Positions 7,156 through 15,739 are shown, numbered from the stretch's first letter. The stretch: DNA of 34,454 nt from Paraburkholderia bannensis (GCF_014200455.1 NZ_JACHBW010000037.1:1-34454), one strand, 5' to 3'. Notes: a model not told the origin generated them from the letters alone. Numbers and translations: made by a program.

Positions 7156-8739
7156 ATGCGTTCCAGACTTCGCCAACTGCGTCTTTTGTTCTGCGCGCTG
7201 CGCTATGGCATCCGGCTGATATGGCTTGCCGCACCCGAGCACCACAAGCTTCACTGGATCGTCTCGCTTGCCGCACGGGTGCGCGAAAACGAGCGACTCG
7301 CCACGCATCTTTCGAGCGCGCTGCCGCGCCTCGCGCCGCTCGCGAGCGCCTTCGCGCAATTGGTCGCGACGCACCCCGACCTCGCGGCCTCCACCCTGCA
7401 TGACGCGATCGACGCGATCGAGCACGTTGAGGAACCGCTTACGCCCGAGCAGTTGAACGCCGCCCTGCAAAGCGCGCTCGGCAAGCCGGTGCAATCGCTC
7501 TTTTCGTGGATCGACCCCACGCCCTGCCAGAACGGCTGGTGCGAGCAGACGCATATCGCGCGCTTGCAGTTGCTGGCCAACGGTCATCAGATGGTGACCG
7601 TGCGTGTGCTGCGCGCGAAACAGGCTCAGGAAGTCGACGACGAAGCCGCGCTGCTGTGCACCGTCGCGCGTTGGCTCGAACGCTTCTCAGGCGCTGCACG
7701 CAAGTTGCATCTGCGCACGCTCGCCCAGACGCTGCGCGACGATCTGCAACGTCGTTTCGATCTGCGTGCGCAGGCGGCCAATCTGAGCCAGAGCGGCCAT
7801 CACCTCGCCGATGATGAGCGCGTGCTCGTGCCCGATGTGATCTGGGACTTCTGCACGCCGCACACGCTCACGGTCGAGCACGTCGACACGTTGCGCGCGA
7901 CCGATGTGGCCGGACTCGCGATGCATCACATCAACGTGACGAAGGTGGCCGCGCATCTGATCGAAGTGGTCACGCAACAAGCCTTCGAGCATGGCTTCTT
8001 TCATGCGGCATTCGATGCGCGCCGCGTCGCGGTGAGCGTCGAACCGCAGACGCGCGGACGGCTCGTGTTCGCGAGTGCGGCGCTGATGACCTCGCTTTCC
8101 TCGCCGGAACGCGAGTTCTTCGTCCACGGCGCGACGGCGCTATTCGAGCAGGACTACGGACGCCTCGCGAACCTGCATCACGCCGCCGGTCACGTGCCCG
8201 TGCACGCGCGCCCCGAGCAGATTGAAGCCGAATTGCGCACCCGCAGCGAAGCCCATTTCGCCGACGATGAGGGCGATCGCAGCGCGGGCGCGCTGTTTCA
8301 TCATCTGCTGCATGCGGTCCAGCCGTTCGGTGGTGCGGTATCGCCACGGCTTGCTGCGGCTCAACGCACGTTCGGTCAGGCGGAAGCGCTCGCGCGCACA
8401 ATCCATCCCGATGTGGACGCCTGGGGTATCGCGAAGACGACACTCGGCGATATCGCGAAGCGCGACCTCGGTCACCACGGCTGGATCAAGCGGCTCTCGC
8501 AGGAATTGCCTCATCTCGCGCAAATCGCACCACGCGTGCCGCAGCTTGTTTATCGCTTCATGCACCATCACTCGGGTGCGACGCACGACCAGCCCGGCGC
8601 GCAGGCGCAGGCTCAGGCAGCGATGCTCGAAGCACTGCGGCGTGAGCATCGGCGCACCCGCGCGCTGCTTGTCGCCTGCGCGCTGAGTGGCACGTTCATC
8701 GGCGTGGTGGCGACGCTGTTCAGCCTCGTGCCTGCTTGA
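7156..8739 (+). CDS. UbiB/AarF-family protein with degenerate kinase motifs
   Basis: 527 residues, aligned by eye with UbiB (about 546 residues in E. coli) along its whole length. Shared landmarks include an LG/RLAP...Q...RRDL-like segment, VEEPLTPEQLNAAL, the FFHA segment, FFNRDY-like FEQDYGRLANLH, and a C-terminal hydrophobic tail (AL-VACALSGTFIGVVATLF). UbiB-family proteins bind ATP and support ubiquinone biosynthesis or lipid homeostasis at membranes. Here the key motifs are lost: the family KxGQ motif is A65-F-A-Q68, the ATP lysine is R150, the HADxHPGN catalytic loop is HAAFDARR (283-290), and the metal-binding DxG is replaced around residues 303-311. The frame itself is intact, so it is not a simple pseudogene. 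A functional UbiB is probably encoded elsewhere. Role unknown. Confidence 0.72.
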   Translation: MRSRLRQLRLLFCALRYGIRLIWLAAPEHHKLHWIVSLAARVRENERLATHLSSALPRLAPLASAFAQLVATHPDLAASTLHDAIDAIEHVEEPLTPEQLNAALQSALGKPVQSLFSWIDPTPCQNGWCEQTHIARLQLLANGHQMVTVRVLRAKQAQEVDDEAALLCTVARWLERFSGAARKLHLRTLAQTLRDDLQRRFDLRAQAANLSQSGHHLADDERVLVPDVIWDFCTPHTLTVEHVDTLRATDVAGLAMHHINVTKVAAHLIEVVTQQAFEHGFFHAAFDARRVAVSVEPQTRGRLVFASAALMTSLSSPEREFFVHGATALFEQDYGRLANLHHAAGHVPVHARPEQIEAELRTRSEAHFADDEGDRSAGALFHHLLHAVQPFGGAVSPRLAAAQRTFGQAEALARTIHPDVDAWGIAKTTLGDIAKRDLGHHGWIKRLSQELPHLAQIAPRVPQLVYRFMHHHSGATHDQPGAQAQAQAAMLEALRREHRRTRALLVACALSGTFIGVVATLFSLVPA

Positions 8740-8822
8740 ACGATCTGCTCGACAGATCCGTCGCTTCGCCAGTACGGCCCAATTCGTTGATGCGAGCCGG
8801 GATTGGCTGTTAGTTGCGATTG

Positions 8823-8859
8823 GGGATCAGTGCAGTCCTGAACAAGACCGCCTGATCCC
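8823..8859. repeat. 8-bp inverted repeat in the leader of the DMT transporter
   Basis: GGGATCAG (8823-8830) and CTGATCCC (8852-8859) are perfect complements separated by 21 bases, about 50 bases before the start codon at 8911. It could be an operator or an RNA hairpin in the leader. Confidence 0.35.
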
Positions 8860-8910
8860 GGCGGGCGATACTCCGAGCCTTTCGATCAGCAGTTCGCCCT
8901 CACGCCAGCT

Positions 8911-9792
8911 ATGTTCGCCGCGCTCACGCCCGCTCTCTTCGTCTTTTTGTGGTCGACGGGTTTTGTCGTCGCCCGCGCCATCGCGCCCTACGCCGATCCC
9001 AATCTGTTTCTGCTCGCGCGTTTCGGCGGCACGGCGCTGCTGTTCACTTGCGTAGCACTGGCGATGCGCGCGCCCTGGCCGCGCGGACGCGAGATCGGCA
9101 AGCATCTTTTCGCGGGCGCGCTGCTGCAAGGGGTCTATCTGGGCGCGGGTTACTGGGCCGTGGCGCAGGGCCTGAGCGCCGGCGTCATGGCGCTGCTCGG
9201 CGCGCTCCAGCCCCTGCTGACCGCCGCGCTCGCCGCGCCGCTGTTCGGCGAGCGGATTGCTCCGCGACGCTGGCAAGGCATGGCGCTGGGTCTGGCGGGC
9301 GTCGTGCTCGTACTGACGCCAAAGCTGCACGCGAGCGCCGGCGTCTCATTCGCCGGTGGCGCGCACGTAAGCCCGGTCATCGTCGTGATCGTTTCAGTGC
9401 TGTCGATCGGCGCGATCACCGCGGGCACGCTGTACCAGAAGACCTCGCTCGCGCAGGCCGACATCCGCAGCGCGAGCGCCGTGCAGAACGCGGGCGCGGC
9501 GATCGTTGCGGCGCTGCTCGCGCTCGCTCTCGGGGAGCATCGCTGGATCGCTTCGGCGACGCTGTGGATTTCGCTCGGCTGGGGAATCGCCATGCTGTCC
9601 GGCGCGGGCGTGACGCTGCTCGTCTGGATGGTGCGTCACGGCGATGCGGCCCGCGCCACCGCGCTGCTGTTCCTCGCGCCGCCGCTGGCCGCGCTGGAAA
9701 GCTGGCTGCTATTCCGCGAAACGCTCACGCCGGTCCAGATCGCGGGCTTCGGCGTGGCGCTCGCGGGGGTGCTGCTTGCGCGACGCGGTTAG
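8911..9792 (+). CDS. DMT-superfamily (EamA) transporter
   Basis: 293 residues, almost entirely hydrophobic, with about ten predicted membrane helices. The two EamA repeats are visible: the first ends near GERIAPRRWQGMALGLAGVVLVLTP and the second near RETLTPVQIAGFGVALAGVLLARRG, each with the typical E-x-(5-8)-Q-x-x-G pattern. The N terminus (LFVFLWSTGFVVAR) is typical of this family. These proteins usually export amino acids or other metabolites across the inner membrane; the substrate cannot be told. It stands alone on the plus strand, convergent with the L,D-transpeptidase gene. Confidence 0.88.
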   Translation: MFAALTPALFVFLWSTGFVVARAIAPYADPNLFLLARFGGTALLFTCVALAMRAPWPRGREIGKHLFAGALLQGVYLGAGYWAVAQGLSAGVMALLGALQPLLTAALAAPLFGERIAPRRWQGMALGLAGVVLVLTPKLHASAGVSFAGGAHVSPVIVVIVSVLSIGAITAGTLYQKTSLAQADIRSASAVQNAGAAIVAALLALALGEHRWIASATLWISLGWGIAMLSGAGVTLLVWMVRHGDAARATALLFLAPPLAALESWLLFRETLTPVQIAGFGVALAGVLLARRG

Positions 9793-9827
9793 CGCCGCCG
9801 CGCCCGTCGATCGTTAGTCATCGATCG

Positions 9828-11036
9828 TCAATCGGCTGTATCGCCGCCCTTGGGCAGTTTCGCGCGCGCCTGGCTGCCCGGCGCAGGCGCCCAGGCGGGA
9901 CGCGTCTTGCGCGCCGAATCGATCACCACGATAAAGCGCCCGGCCCACGGCGTGATCTCGCGATTCGGGTGCAGCACCCACAGCGATTTGCCCGAATCGA
10001 CCAGCGCCTGATATTCGGCGTCGATGATGCCGTTGTGGTCGATAAACGCATTGAGCGATGCGGGAATGCGTACGCAGCCCTTCGAATGGCGGATGCCGAG
10101 CAGAGGCTCCAGCCGGTCGGGATCCGTGGCATGCATCTGGAAGCGCATCGGCGAGTAGCCGCCCTTGCCCCAGCCCCGTTCGCCGTCGACCCAGCCGAAA
10201 TCGTAGATACGCATATCGCGCTTGCCGTAGCCGCGAATATTGTTCTCGTTCATCGTGCCTTCCGCGCGGAAGTCCATGTTCGACGGCGTGTGCTCGAAAA
10301 CGCCCAGCGGCGTCAAGAAGTGGTCGAATTCGCCGGGCCGCCCCGTTGCGACCGGCGACGCGCCGATCATCTGCCAGGTTTCGCCCGGCATTGCGCGGAA
10401 ATAGATGAAGAGCGCCTGCACATTGGCGCTGCGATCCACGAGGATCACATACTCGCCCGCCAGCGCGCCGAGATCCTTGGCGTCGAGCGCCGCTTGCAGG
10501 CGCTGGCCGTAAGCACGCTGATCGGCAAGCGGCACGCGCAGGCGGCGCGTCACGTCGCGCGCGAAGGTTTCACGCATCGCCAGAGCGTGACGGGTTTCCC
10601 CGGCGGCCTGTTGTGGCGTGAGTTTGGCATGCTCGGGCAGCGTGAGCGGCGCGGGGCCTGACGCGGCGACCGGCGCGGAGGCAGCGGTCGTTGAAGCCGC
10701 TGACGCCGTTGATGCCGTTGACGCAGCAGGAGCCGTTGATGCGGCAGAGGCCGCGACCGCAGCGGACGCCGTCGTGGCAGCCGATGGCGCTCTTGCCTTG
10801 GCAGCCGCAGCCATTGCGCCAGATGCCGCCTGTATCGCCCCGGAACCGGCATGCGCACCTGAAGCCGGTGCACCCTCCGCAGCGGTTGCGTTGGCGCACC
10901 AGGCCACCGCGCACAGCGCCGCAAGCCGCACGTACTGCAGCACGCGCCTTGTGCCGTGATAATGAGTCTTCGCGGCGTCGCCCCGGACACCCCCGTTCAC
11001 GCTTGCCTGAGCGCCGCGCGAGCAATAGTCGTTCAT
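9828..11036 (-). CDS. L,D-transpeptidase (YkuD domain) with Ala/Ser/Thr-rich linker
   Basis: 402 residues. A basic N terminus and a hydrophobic signal or anchor (about residues 33-52) are followed by a low-complexity Ala/Ser/Thr/Pro linker (about 53-130). A YkuD catalytic domain occupies about 195-375. The catalytic signature is seen as H302 (MHATD) and S318-K-G-C321-V-R, with Cys321 as the predicted nucleophile. Such enzymes make 3-3 peptidoglycan cross-links or attach proteins to the wall in the periplasm. The linker would let the enzyme reach into the wall from the membrane. It is divergent from nadE with a 147-base shared promoter region. Confidence 0.88.
   Translation of the reverse strand: MNDYCSRGAQASVNGGVRGDAAKTHYHGTRRVLQYVRLAALCAVAWCANATAAEGAPASGAHAGSGAIQAASGAMAAAAKARAPSAATTASAAVAASAASTAPAASTASTASAASTTAASAPVAASGPAPLTLPEHAKLTPQQAAGETRHALAMRETFARDVTRRLRVPLADQRAYGQRLQAALDAKDLGALAGEYVILVDRSANVQALFIYFRAMPGETWQMIGASPVATGRPGEFDHFLTPLGVFEHTPSNMDFRAEGTMNENNIRGYGKRDMRIYDFGWVDGERGWGKGGYSPMRFQMHATDPDRLEPLLGIRHSKGCVRIPASLNAFIDHNGIIDAEYQALVDSGKSLWVLHPNREITPWAGRFIVVIDSARKTRPAWAPAPGSQARAKLPKGGDTAD
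10650..10880 (-). repeat. low-complexity region encoding the Ala/Ser/Thr linker
   Basis: Imperfect short repeats such as GCCGTTGATGC and GCCGTTGACGC recur at 10700-10745 and encode Ser-Thr-Ala runs in the L,D-transpeptidase. This kind of sequence often varies in length between strains. Confidence 0.6.
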
Positions 11037-11183
11037 CGTGAATCCGGCTGTTTATACGTTCGTTTGATATCGGACACCCTGCAATTTGCGCGCCCGAATC
11101 ATCCGACATTAGACCAGACATCGAATTTAAGTCGCCGCCAAGCCGCAGCGTGACCAGACAAACCCAATCGAGCGAGCAAAAGC

Positions 11184-12083
11184 ATGACTGAAGCTACCGC
11201 ATCGACACCTTGCGCATCCCAGCGCGACAGCCAGCACGCTCGCCAGCGCGCCATCGCCGCCGAGCTGGGCGTCGCCACCTCGTTTTGCCCGCCCGACGAG
11301 ATCAAGCGGCGCATCGCCTTCCTCGCCGACAGCCTGCGCGCGAGCCGACTGCGCGCATTCGTGCTCGGCATCAGCGGCGGCGTGGATTCGACGACGGCGG
11401 GCCGTCTTGCACAACTGGCCGTCGAAACACTGCGCGAGCAAGGCCGCGATGCGCGCTTCATCGCCATGCGCCTGCCCTACCGCACCCAGCGCGACGAGGA
11501 AGACGCCGCGGCGGCCCTCGGCTTCATTCAGCCAGACGAAATATTGAGCGTCGATATCGCCCCGGCAGCCGACGCAATGCGCGCTTCGCTCGCAGCAGGC
11601 GGGCTGACATTCGAAGACGCGGCGCAGCAGGACTTCGTGCTCGGCAACATCAAGGCCCGCGAGCGGATGATTGCGCAATACGCCGTAGCGGGCGCGCGTA
11701 CGGGCCTCGTGATCGGCACCGACCACGCGGCTGAATCGTTGATGGGATTCTTTACGAAATTCGGCGATGGCGGCGCGGATGTGCTGCCGTTGGCGGGATT
11801 GACGAAGCGGCGCGTGCGCGCGCTTGCACGTCACCTGGGCGTGCCGCAGCGCCTCGTGGAAAAAACGCCGACCGCCGACCTCGAAACGCTGCGCCCGCAA
11901 AGGCCCGATGAGGACGCCTATGGTGTCAGCTACGAGGAAATCGACGATTTTCTGGAGGCCAAGCCGGTAAGCGATCACGCCTGCGCAACGATCCTGCGCT
12001 ATTACGAGGCGACCCGGCATAAGCGGGCACTGCCCTATTCGCCCGATGCCCCGCTGCCGCACGCGAAGGCGACATCGGCATAA
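11184..12083 (+). CDS. nadE: NH3-dependent NAD+ synthetase
   Basis: 299 residues, close to the E. coli NadE length (275). The PP-loop ATP-binding motif SGGVDST (64-70) and the segments LPYRTQRDEEDA, LGNIKARERM, GTDHAAESLMGFFTKFGDGGAD and LVEKTPTADLE are family hallmarks. It adenylates nicotinic acid adenine dinucleotide and amidates it with ammonia, the last step of NAD biosynthesis in the cytoplasm. No glutaminase domain is present, so ammonia is the expected donor. The stop is 6 bases from the stop of the convergent RRM-like gene, with no room for a separate terminator. Confidence 0.96.
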   Translation: MTEATASTPCASQRDSQHARQRAIAAELGVATSFCPPDEIKRRIAFLADSLRASRLRAFVLGISGGVDSTTAGRLAQLAVETLREQGRDARFIAMRLPYRTQRDEEDAAAALGFIQPDEILSVDIAPAADAMRASLAAGGLTFEDAAQQDFVLGNIKARERMIAQYAVAGARTGLVIGTDHAAESLMGFFTKFGDGGADVLPLAGLTKRRVRALARHLGVPQRLVEKTPTADLETLRPQRPDEDAYGVSYEEIDDFLEAKPVSDHACATILRYYEATRHKRALPYSPDAPLPHAKATSA

Positions 12084-12089
12084 AAACGC

Positions 12090-12365
12090 TCAGGCCGGAC
12101 GGCGCACTTCGGGCTCTTCGCTATCGAAGGGCGGCGCGCTCACGCGCAGCGCCACGCCGGCAAGTCGCCGGCTCTGCAATTCGCGCGCGACGGCTTCGCC
12201 CACATAAGGCACTTCCGAATCGAGTTCGAGATCGGCATGAGCGTTGGGCGTGCCCACGTCATACACCTTGACTGCCTTGGCGTAGTGTCCGAGTTCACGC
12301 TTGAAAAAATCGTGCACTTCCTGCTCGCTGCAGGTTTCGGGGACATTCCAGACAGTCAGGTGCAT
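12090..12365 (-). CDS. small RRM-like protein
   Basis: 91 residues. The start MHLTVWNVPETCSEQEVHDFF has the look of the first strand and helix of an RRM fold (RNP2-like LTVWNVP), and VALRVSAPPF would be the last strand. The classical RNP1 aromatic motif is not evident, so RNA binding is only a guess. It begins 6 bases after the stop of a 45-residue membrane-protein gene on the same strand, and the two are probably cotranscribed. It converges on nadE. Confidence 0.6.
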   Translation of the reverse strand: MHLTVWNVPETCSEQEVHDFFKRELGHYAKAVKVYDVGTPNAHADLELDSEVPYVGEAVARELQSRRLAGVALRVSAPPFDSEEPEVRRPA

Positions 12366-12371
12366 ATCGGT

Positions 12372-12509
12372 CTACCGGTTACGGCGCGCACGGTCTGACC
12401 GAACGCGCACGGGTTGCAGGCTCGCACGCGCCTTGGCGCGCATCAGGCACGACTGGCCGAGCAAAGCCACAGAAATCACGACAAGTATCGAGAGACCGGA
12501 CGCTAGCAT
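12372..12509 (-). CDS. 45-residue predicted single-pass membrane protein
   Basis: An ATG at 12509 is preceded by AAGGAG with an 8-base gap, one of the best ribosome sites in the window, and the frame runs to TAG at 12372. The product has a hydrophobic segment (about residues 5-18, GLSILVVISVALLG), one Cys at 21, and a very basic tail (nine Arg among the last 20 residues). It is 6 bases upstream of the RRM-like gene. I do not recognise a family. The strong start signal, membrane segment and operon spacing together support a real small gene. Confidence 0.55.
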   Translation of the reverse strand: MLASGLSILVVISVALLGQSCLMRAKARASLQPVRVRSDRARRNR

Positions 12510-12700
12510 TTCGCTCACTCCTTCTTATTGATATACATCAGAGTAGACCGATTTTGCTGCACGCGCACTGCGTCATATTGTCGAGTTTCGGCGGGTTTCC
12601 CGGAGCAGCGCTAGAGCCCGCAACGAGCGTGCCCGTGGGATGCATGAGTCAGCAGAGCGAGGGGGAACGCCAGAAAAAGGGCCGCCTTCATCAGGCCGCT

Positions 12701-13258
12701 TCAAGGACCTTCGTCGCGGCTCGCCGACGTGGTGTCGCCGATATCGCTGCCGCATTGCATGCGTGTTAGCTGATCATACTGGCGCGACCAATTGCCCGCG
12801 ATCGTCGCCTGAGCCTCGGCAAGCGAGATGCGGCCTGCGCAGACGCAGCGCTTGAGGCGCACGGTGAGCAGCGACTTGCGACGCTCTCCGGCATGACCGC
12901 CCCACGGCAGCAGATCGAAATTCGCCTGCGCATCTGGCGAGCCACCGAGCACGATTGGCACGTGACGGTCGAGCGCGTAGGTGATGCCGTCTTCGGCGTC
13001 GATACCGCGCGTCGAGAGCAGGCGGTCTTTCTGCGCCATCGCCACGTCGAACGACGGCGCTACGGTATCGGCGTAACCCGGCCGGCAGATCGTATCCGCC
13101 ACCGATTCCTGCGTCACGCGTGCGTCAAGCAGCCGCGGATCCTGCGCCCAGACAGGCGCGCTGCGCGCCGCCCCGCCAACAACGAGCGCCAGCAGCACAC
13201 TATGCAGCGCTACACCCAGCGCGCGCGGCGCCTTCCGGCGTGCCGCACTTTTCGCCAT
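12701..13258 (-). CDS. secreted HNH-nuclease-like protein lacking the canonical HNH residues
   Basis: 185 residues from the ATG at 13258; a TTG at 13288 would add ten. A signal peptide (hydrophobic core LHSVLLALVVGGA, cleavage near VWAQ/D, residue 39) leads into a domain that resembles a small family of exported HNH-like proteins. Landmarks are SVADTICRPGYADTV, the degenerate core LDRHVPIVLGGSPDA (the usual form is DHLIPLELGG) and the tail RLKRCVCAGRISLAEAQ with IAGNW. The His of the DH pair is Arg98 here, and the NLWPQ-like segment is changed to NFDLLPWG, so nuclease activity is doubtful. Function unknown. It stands alone on the minus strand. Confidence 0.6.
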   Translation of the reverse strand: MAKSAARRKAPRALGVALHSVLLALVVGGAARSAPVWAQDPRLLDARVTQESVADTICRPGYADTVAPSFDVAMAQKDRLLSTRGIDAEDGITYALDRHVPIVLGGSPDAQANFDLLPWGGHAGERRKSLLTVRLKRCVCAGRISLAEAQATIAGNWSRQYDQLTRMQCGSDIGDTTSASRDEGP

Positions 13259-13869
13259 GCTACGCACGGTCGGACAGTCTTCTGCCAATTTTGCGTTCGT
13301 GGTAAGAGCACCGTACGCTGCCGTACGATGCTGAATGGATGGTCAATGTTGGCTAATTAAAACACATTCGAATTTTGATGTGGTGAAAGTGCGCCAGGGC
13401 AAGCGTGCGGCCCCTGCCTGAAACGAACCTCGCCTGGTACGTTTGATACGGCGCACGCGCAAACGCGCGCAGGCAGCGGCTTTCTGCATGGAGCATCTAA
13501 CCATCCGGATCAACAACGGAATTTTTGTTCGTCCTGCCAATCAACTGGTGCGTGGTCTCGGCTTCTTGACATCGTGTTCGTGCTCGTCCCAGCCGAAAAC
13601 GTCTCAGTCGATCGACAGTTGAAGATCGACGCGCGCGGCTACCGCACAGCGGTCGCGTTGCAAGCGCGTGGCGATTGCGGTGATCGAACCGGGCTCGGCC
13701 TTCACGGCGCGAAGGCCGCCGATGCCATCGATAAAATCAGATGCGCACCGTTGCGCGCAAGATCGGCCGTTCGGCCAATGGCGGCGGCCAAACCGTTGGC
13801 GCATAATGGCTCGCCCGCTCAGCTCCGCATCGGAGCCAGCGCGCCTAATAAAGGAAACGAGGAATTCCC
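13259..13869. other. 611-bp region without a recognised gene
   Basis: I see no supported coding region. A+T-richer sequence at 13330-13380 contains an imperfect palindrome with CACAT and ATGTG arms around TTCGAA. At 13311-13330 there is a 10-base tandem (CCGTACGCTG, CCGTACGATG). These are probably promoter sequences for the minus-strand HNH-like gene. The rest is high-GC sequence with short open frames on both strands that match nothing I know. The end of the region holds the ribosome site of the next gene. Confidence 0.5.
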
Positions 13870-14376
13870 ATGTCCATCACCATGTATCAAGCCTCGGTGC
13901 CCGTGCTCGCGCGCGGTCTCGCCAACCTGCAGACCATCATCGGCAAGGCACAGGCACATGCGGCCGAAAAGCAGATCGATCCGGCAGTGTTCACCGGCGC
14001 ACGGCTTTTCCCCGACATGCTGCCGCTCGCGCGCCAGATTCATATCGCCACGGATACGGCCAAGGGTTGCGCTGCGCGGCTCGCAGGAGTGGATGCGCCG
14101 AAGTTCGACGACGTGGAAGTGAGCTTCGACGATCTGCACACGCGCATCCAGAAGACCATCGATTATCTGAACACGTTCAAGCCCGAGCAGATCGACGGCA
14201 CGGAAGACAAGAGCATCACGCTGAAAATGCGCTCGGGTCCGATCGAATTCACGGGCCAGAGCTATCTGCTGGCTTTCGTGCTGCCCAACTTCTACTTCCA
14301 CGTGACGACGGCTTACGACATCCTGCGCCATAACGGCGTGGAGCTAGGCAAGCTCGACTATCTGGGCGGCCGTTAA
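13870..14376 (+). CDS. DUF1993-family protein (DinB-like four-helix fold expected)
   Basis: 168 residues, full length for the family. Hallmarks are the start MSITMYQASVPVLARGLANL, DFPARLFPDMLPLARQI-like ARLFPDMLPLARQIHIATD, and the tail LPNFYFHVTTAYDILRHNGVELGKLDYLG. AGGAATTCCC before the ATG supplies a ribosome site. The family is predicted to adopt a DinB/YfiT-like helical bundle; no biochemical role is known to me. It is a single gene, convergent with the LysE exporter. Confidence 0.85.
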   Translation: MSITMYQASVPVLARGLANLQTIIGKAQAHAAEKQIDPAVFTGARLFPDMLPLARQIHIATDTAKGCAARLAGVDAPKFDDVEVSFDDLHTRIQKTIDYLNTFKPEQIDGTEDKSITLKMRSGPIEFTGQSYLLAFVLPNFYFHVTTAYDILRHNGVELGKLDYLGGR

Positions 14377-14396
14377 AAGCGGGGCGCGTAGGGATG

Positions 14397-14430
14397 CGGT
14401 GGACCTGAGGCCTCAGACCCGGGTCCGCCG
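14397..14430. terminator. nested hairpin between convergent genes
   Basis: CGGTGGACC (14397-14405) can pair with GGTCCGCCG (14422-14430) with one G-U pair. Inside it lies the perfect palindrome CTGAGGCCTCAG (14405-14416). It sits in the 84-base gap between DUF1993 (plus) and LysE (minus), so it may end transcription from both sides. There is no T tract. Confidence 0.4.
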
Positions 14431-14460
14431 TATGAGAGAAAGCGGTGTGAGACGAAGCGC

Positions 14461-15087
14461 TCAGTCGAGCGACAGGCGCACCGCGAAACCGATCAGCGCG
14501 CAAGAGAAGGCCCACTTCTGCACCGTCTGCGCGACCGGACTGCGGCGCAGCCAGACAGCGATGCGCGCCGCGCCCAGCACGTAGATGGCGTCGAACAATG
14601 CGCAGACGATCACCAGCACGATGCCCAGTTCGATCACCTGCAGCCAGACCGAGCCCTGTTCAGGGCGAATAAACTGCGGCAGCAGCACCGAGCAGAACAG
14701 CAGCGCCTTCGGGTTCAGCAGATTGGTCAGCAAGCCCTTGAAGAAGTCTGCGCGCAGCGGGCGTTGCCGGGCAATCGCAGTCTCTTCTGGCAACGCAAAC
14801 ACCGGCGCACGAAAAATCTGCACGGCCACGTACGTCAGGTAAAGCGCACCCGCATAGCGCACGACCTCATAAAGCCATGGCGCGTTATGAAGCAGCGCCG
14901 CCAGTCCGCAGGCAGAGAGCGTGGCATGCGTTGCGCGCGCCAGCCCGAGACCACAAGCCGCCGCAAAGCCGCGCCGCGCACCGCGGCTCATGCTGGTTTG
15001 CATCACCAGCGCCATATCCGCCCCCGGCAGTGCGCAAACGACGATCAGGGCGGCGATGAACATCAACATCAGGTGAGCGGAAATCAT
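14461..15087 (-). CDS. LysE/RhtB-family amino-acid exporter
   Basis: 208 residues from the ATG at 15087, about six membrane helices. The family signature PGADMALVMQTSMSRGARRGFAAA follows the first helix, and LLNPKALLF is the conserved middle motif. The open frame extends to 15183, but the extra N terminus is not family-like. It exports an amino acid or a related metabolite across the inner membrane. It is divergent from an AsnC/Lrp-type regulator 138 bases away, a common arrangement in which the regulator controls the exporter. Confidence 0.88.
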   Translation of the reverse strand: MISAHLMLMFIAALIVVCALPGADMALVMQTSMSRGARRGFAAACGLGLARATHATLSACGLAALLHNAPWLYEVVRYAGALYLTYVAVQIFRAPVFALPEETAIARQRPLRADFFKGLLTNLLNPKALLFCSVLLPQFIRPEQGSVWLQVIELGIVLVIVCALFDAIYVLGAARIAVWLRRSPVAQTVQKWAFSCALIGFAVRLSLD

Positions 15088-15225
15088 GATGGCCTCGACT
15101 GGAAGAGGCTCTATGTTGCCGCTAAATCTGGAGCGATTTCTGGCGTAATTCGTGATCAAATCGGTTATAGAGAGCGGAATCAACTAAAATATCCGCATCC
15201 GAACAGGAAAAGCACTCGACGCAAT

Positions 15226-15690
15226 ATGAGCGACCTCGACAAACTCGATCGCGCCATCCTCGGCGCCTTGCAGGCCGATGGCCGGATGCCCAACGCGCGG
15301 CTCGCGGAAACGGTCGGATTGAGCGAAACGCCCTGCGCGCGCCGCCTCAAGCGGCTGGAGCAGGACGGCTATATCGAGCGTTACCGCGCGATGCTCTCGC
15401 GCCGCGCGCTGGGTTATGGCGTGGTCGCTTATGTATCGGTGCGGTTCGCCGTGCACGACCGCGCGCTCGCCGATCGCTTCGAACGCGAAGTTTGTGCCAT
15501 CGAGCGCATTCTTTCGTGCCACAACGTTGCCGGCACGGCGGACTATATTTTGATGATCGTCGCGCGCGATCTCGACGACTACGGCACCTTCATGCGCGAC
15601 GAACTGCGCAGCCTGCCAGGCGTCACGTCGGTGGAGTCGGCGCTATCGCTGCGTGAAGTCAAATCCGAGGGTGGATTGCCGCTGCCTTGA
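15226..15690 (+). CDS. Lrp/AsnC-family transcriptional regulator
   Basis: 154 residues. The N-terminal HTH (DKLDRAILGALQADGRMPNARLAETVGLSETPCARRLKRLEQDGYI) and the C-terminal RAM/AsnC ligand domain (about 70-145, with VAGTADYILMIVARDLDDY) are both complete. The start at 15226 is placed by family N termini, which usually begin a few residues before the LD.D.ILxxL segment. It is divergent from the LysE exporter, so amino-acid-responsive control of the exporter and of itself is likely. Confidence 0.9.
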   Translation: MSDLDKLDRAILGALQADGRMPNARLAETVGLSETPCARRLKRLEQDGYIERYRAMLSRRALGYGVVAYVSVRFAVHDRALADRFEREVCAIERILSCHNVAGTADYILMIVARDLDDYGTFMRDELRSLPGVTSVESALSLREVKSEGGLPLP

Positions 15691-15739
15691 ATCAGGCCAT
15701 GCGGCACCGTCCTCACCTTATTTCAAACCGGAGCTTTCG

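Noticed and set aside
6875..7276. N-terminal extension of the DeoR-type regulator
   Set aside because: The family start MLAEQRHQYIL is at 6874. The upstream part is not conserved in type and runs through the CCGAATC repeat.
13574..14122. Open frames around 13574-14333 in other frames of the DUF1993 gene and its leader
   Set aside because: They overlap the well-supported DUF1993 gene, and the parts outside it show no family features.
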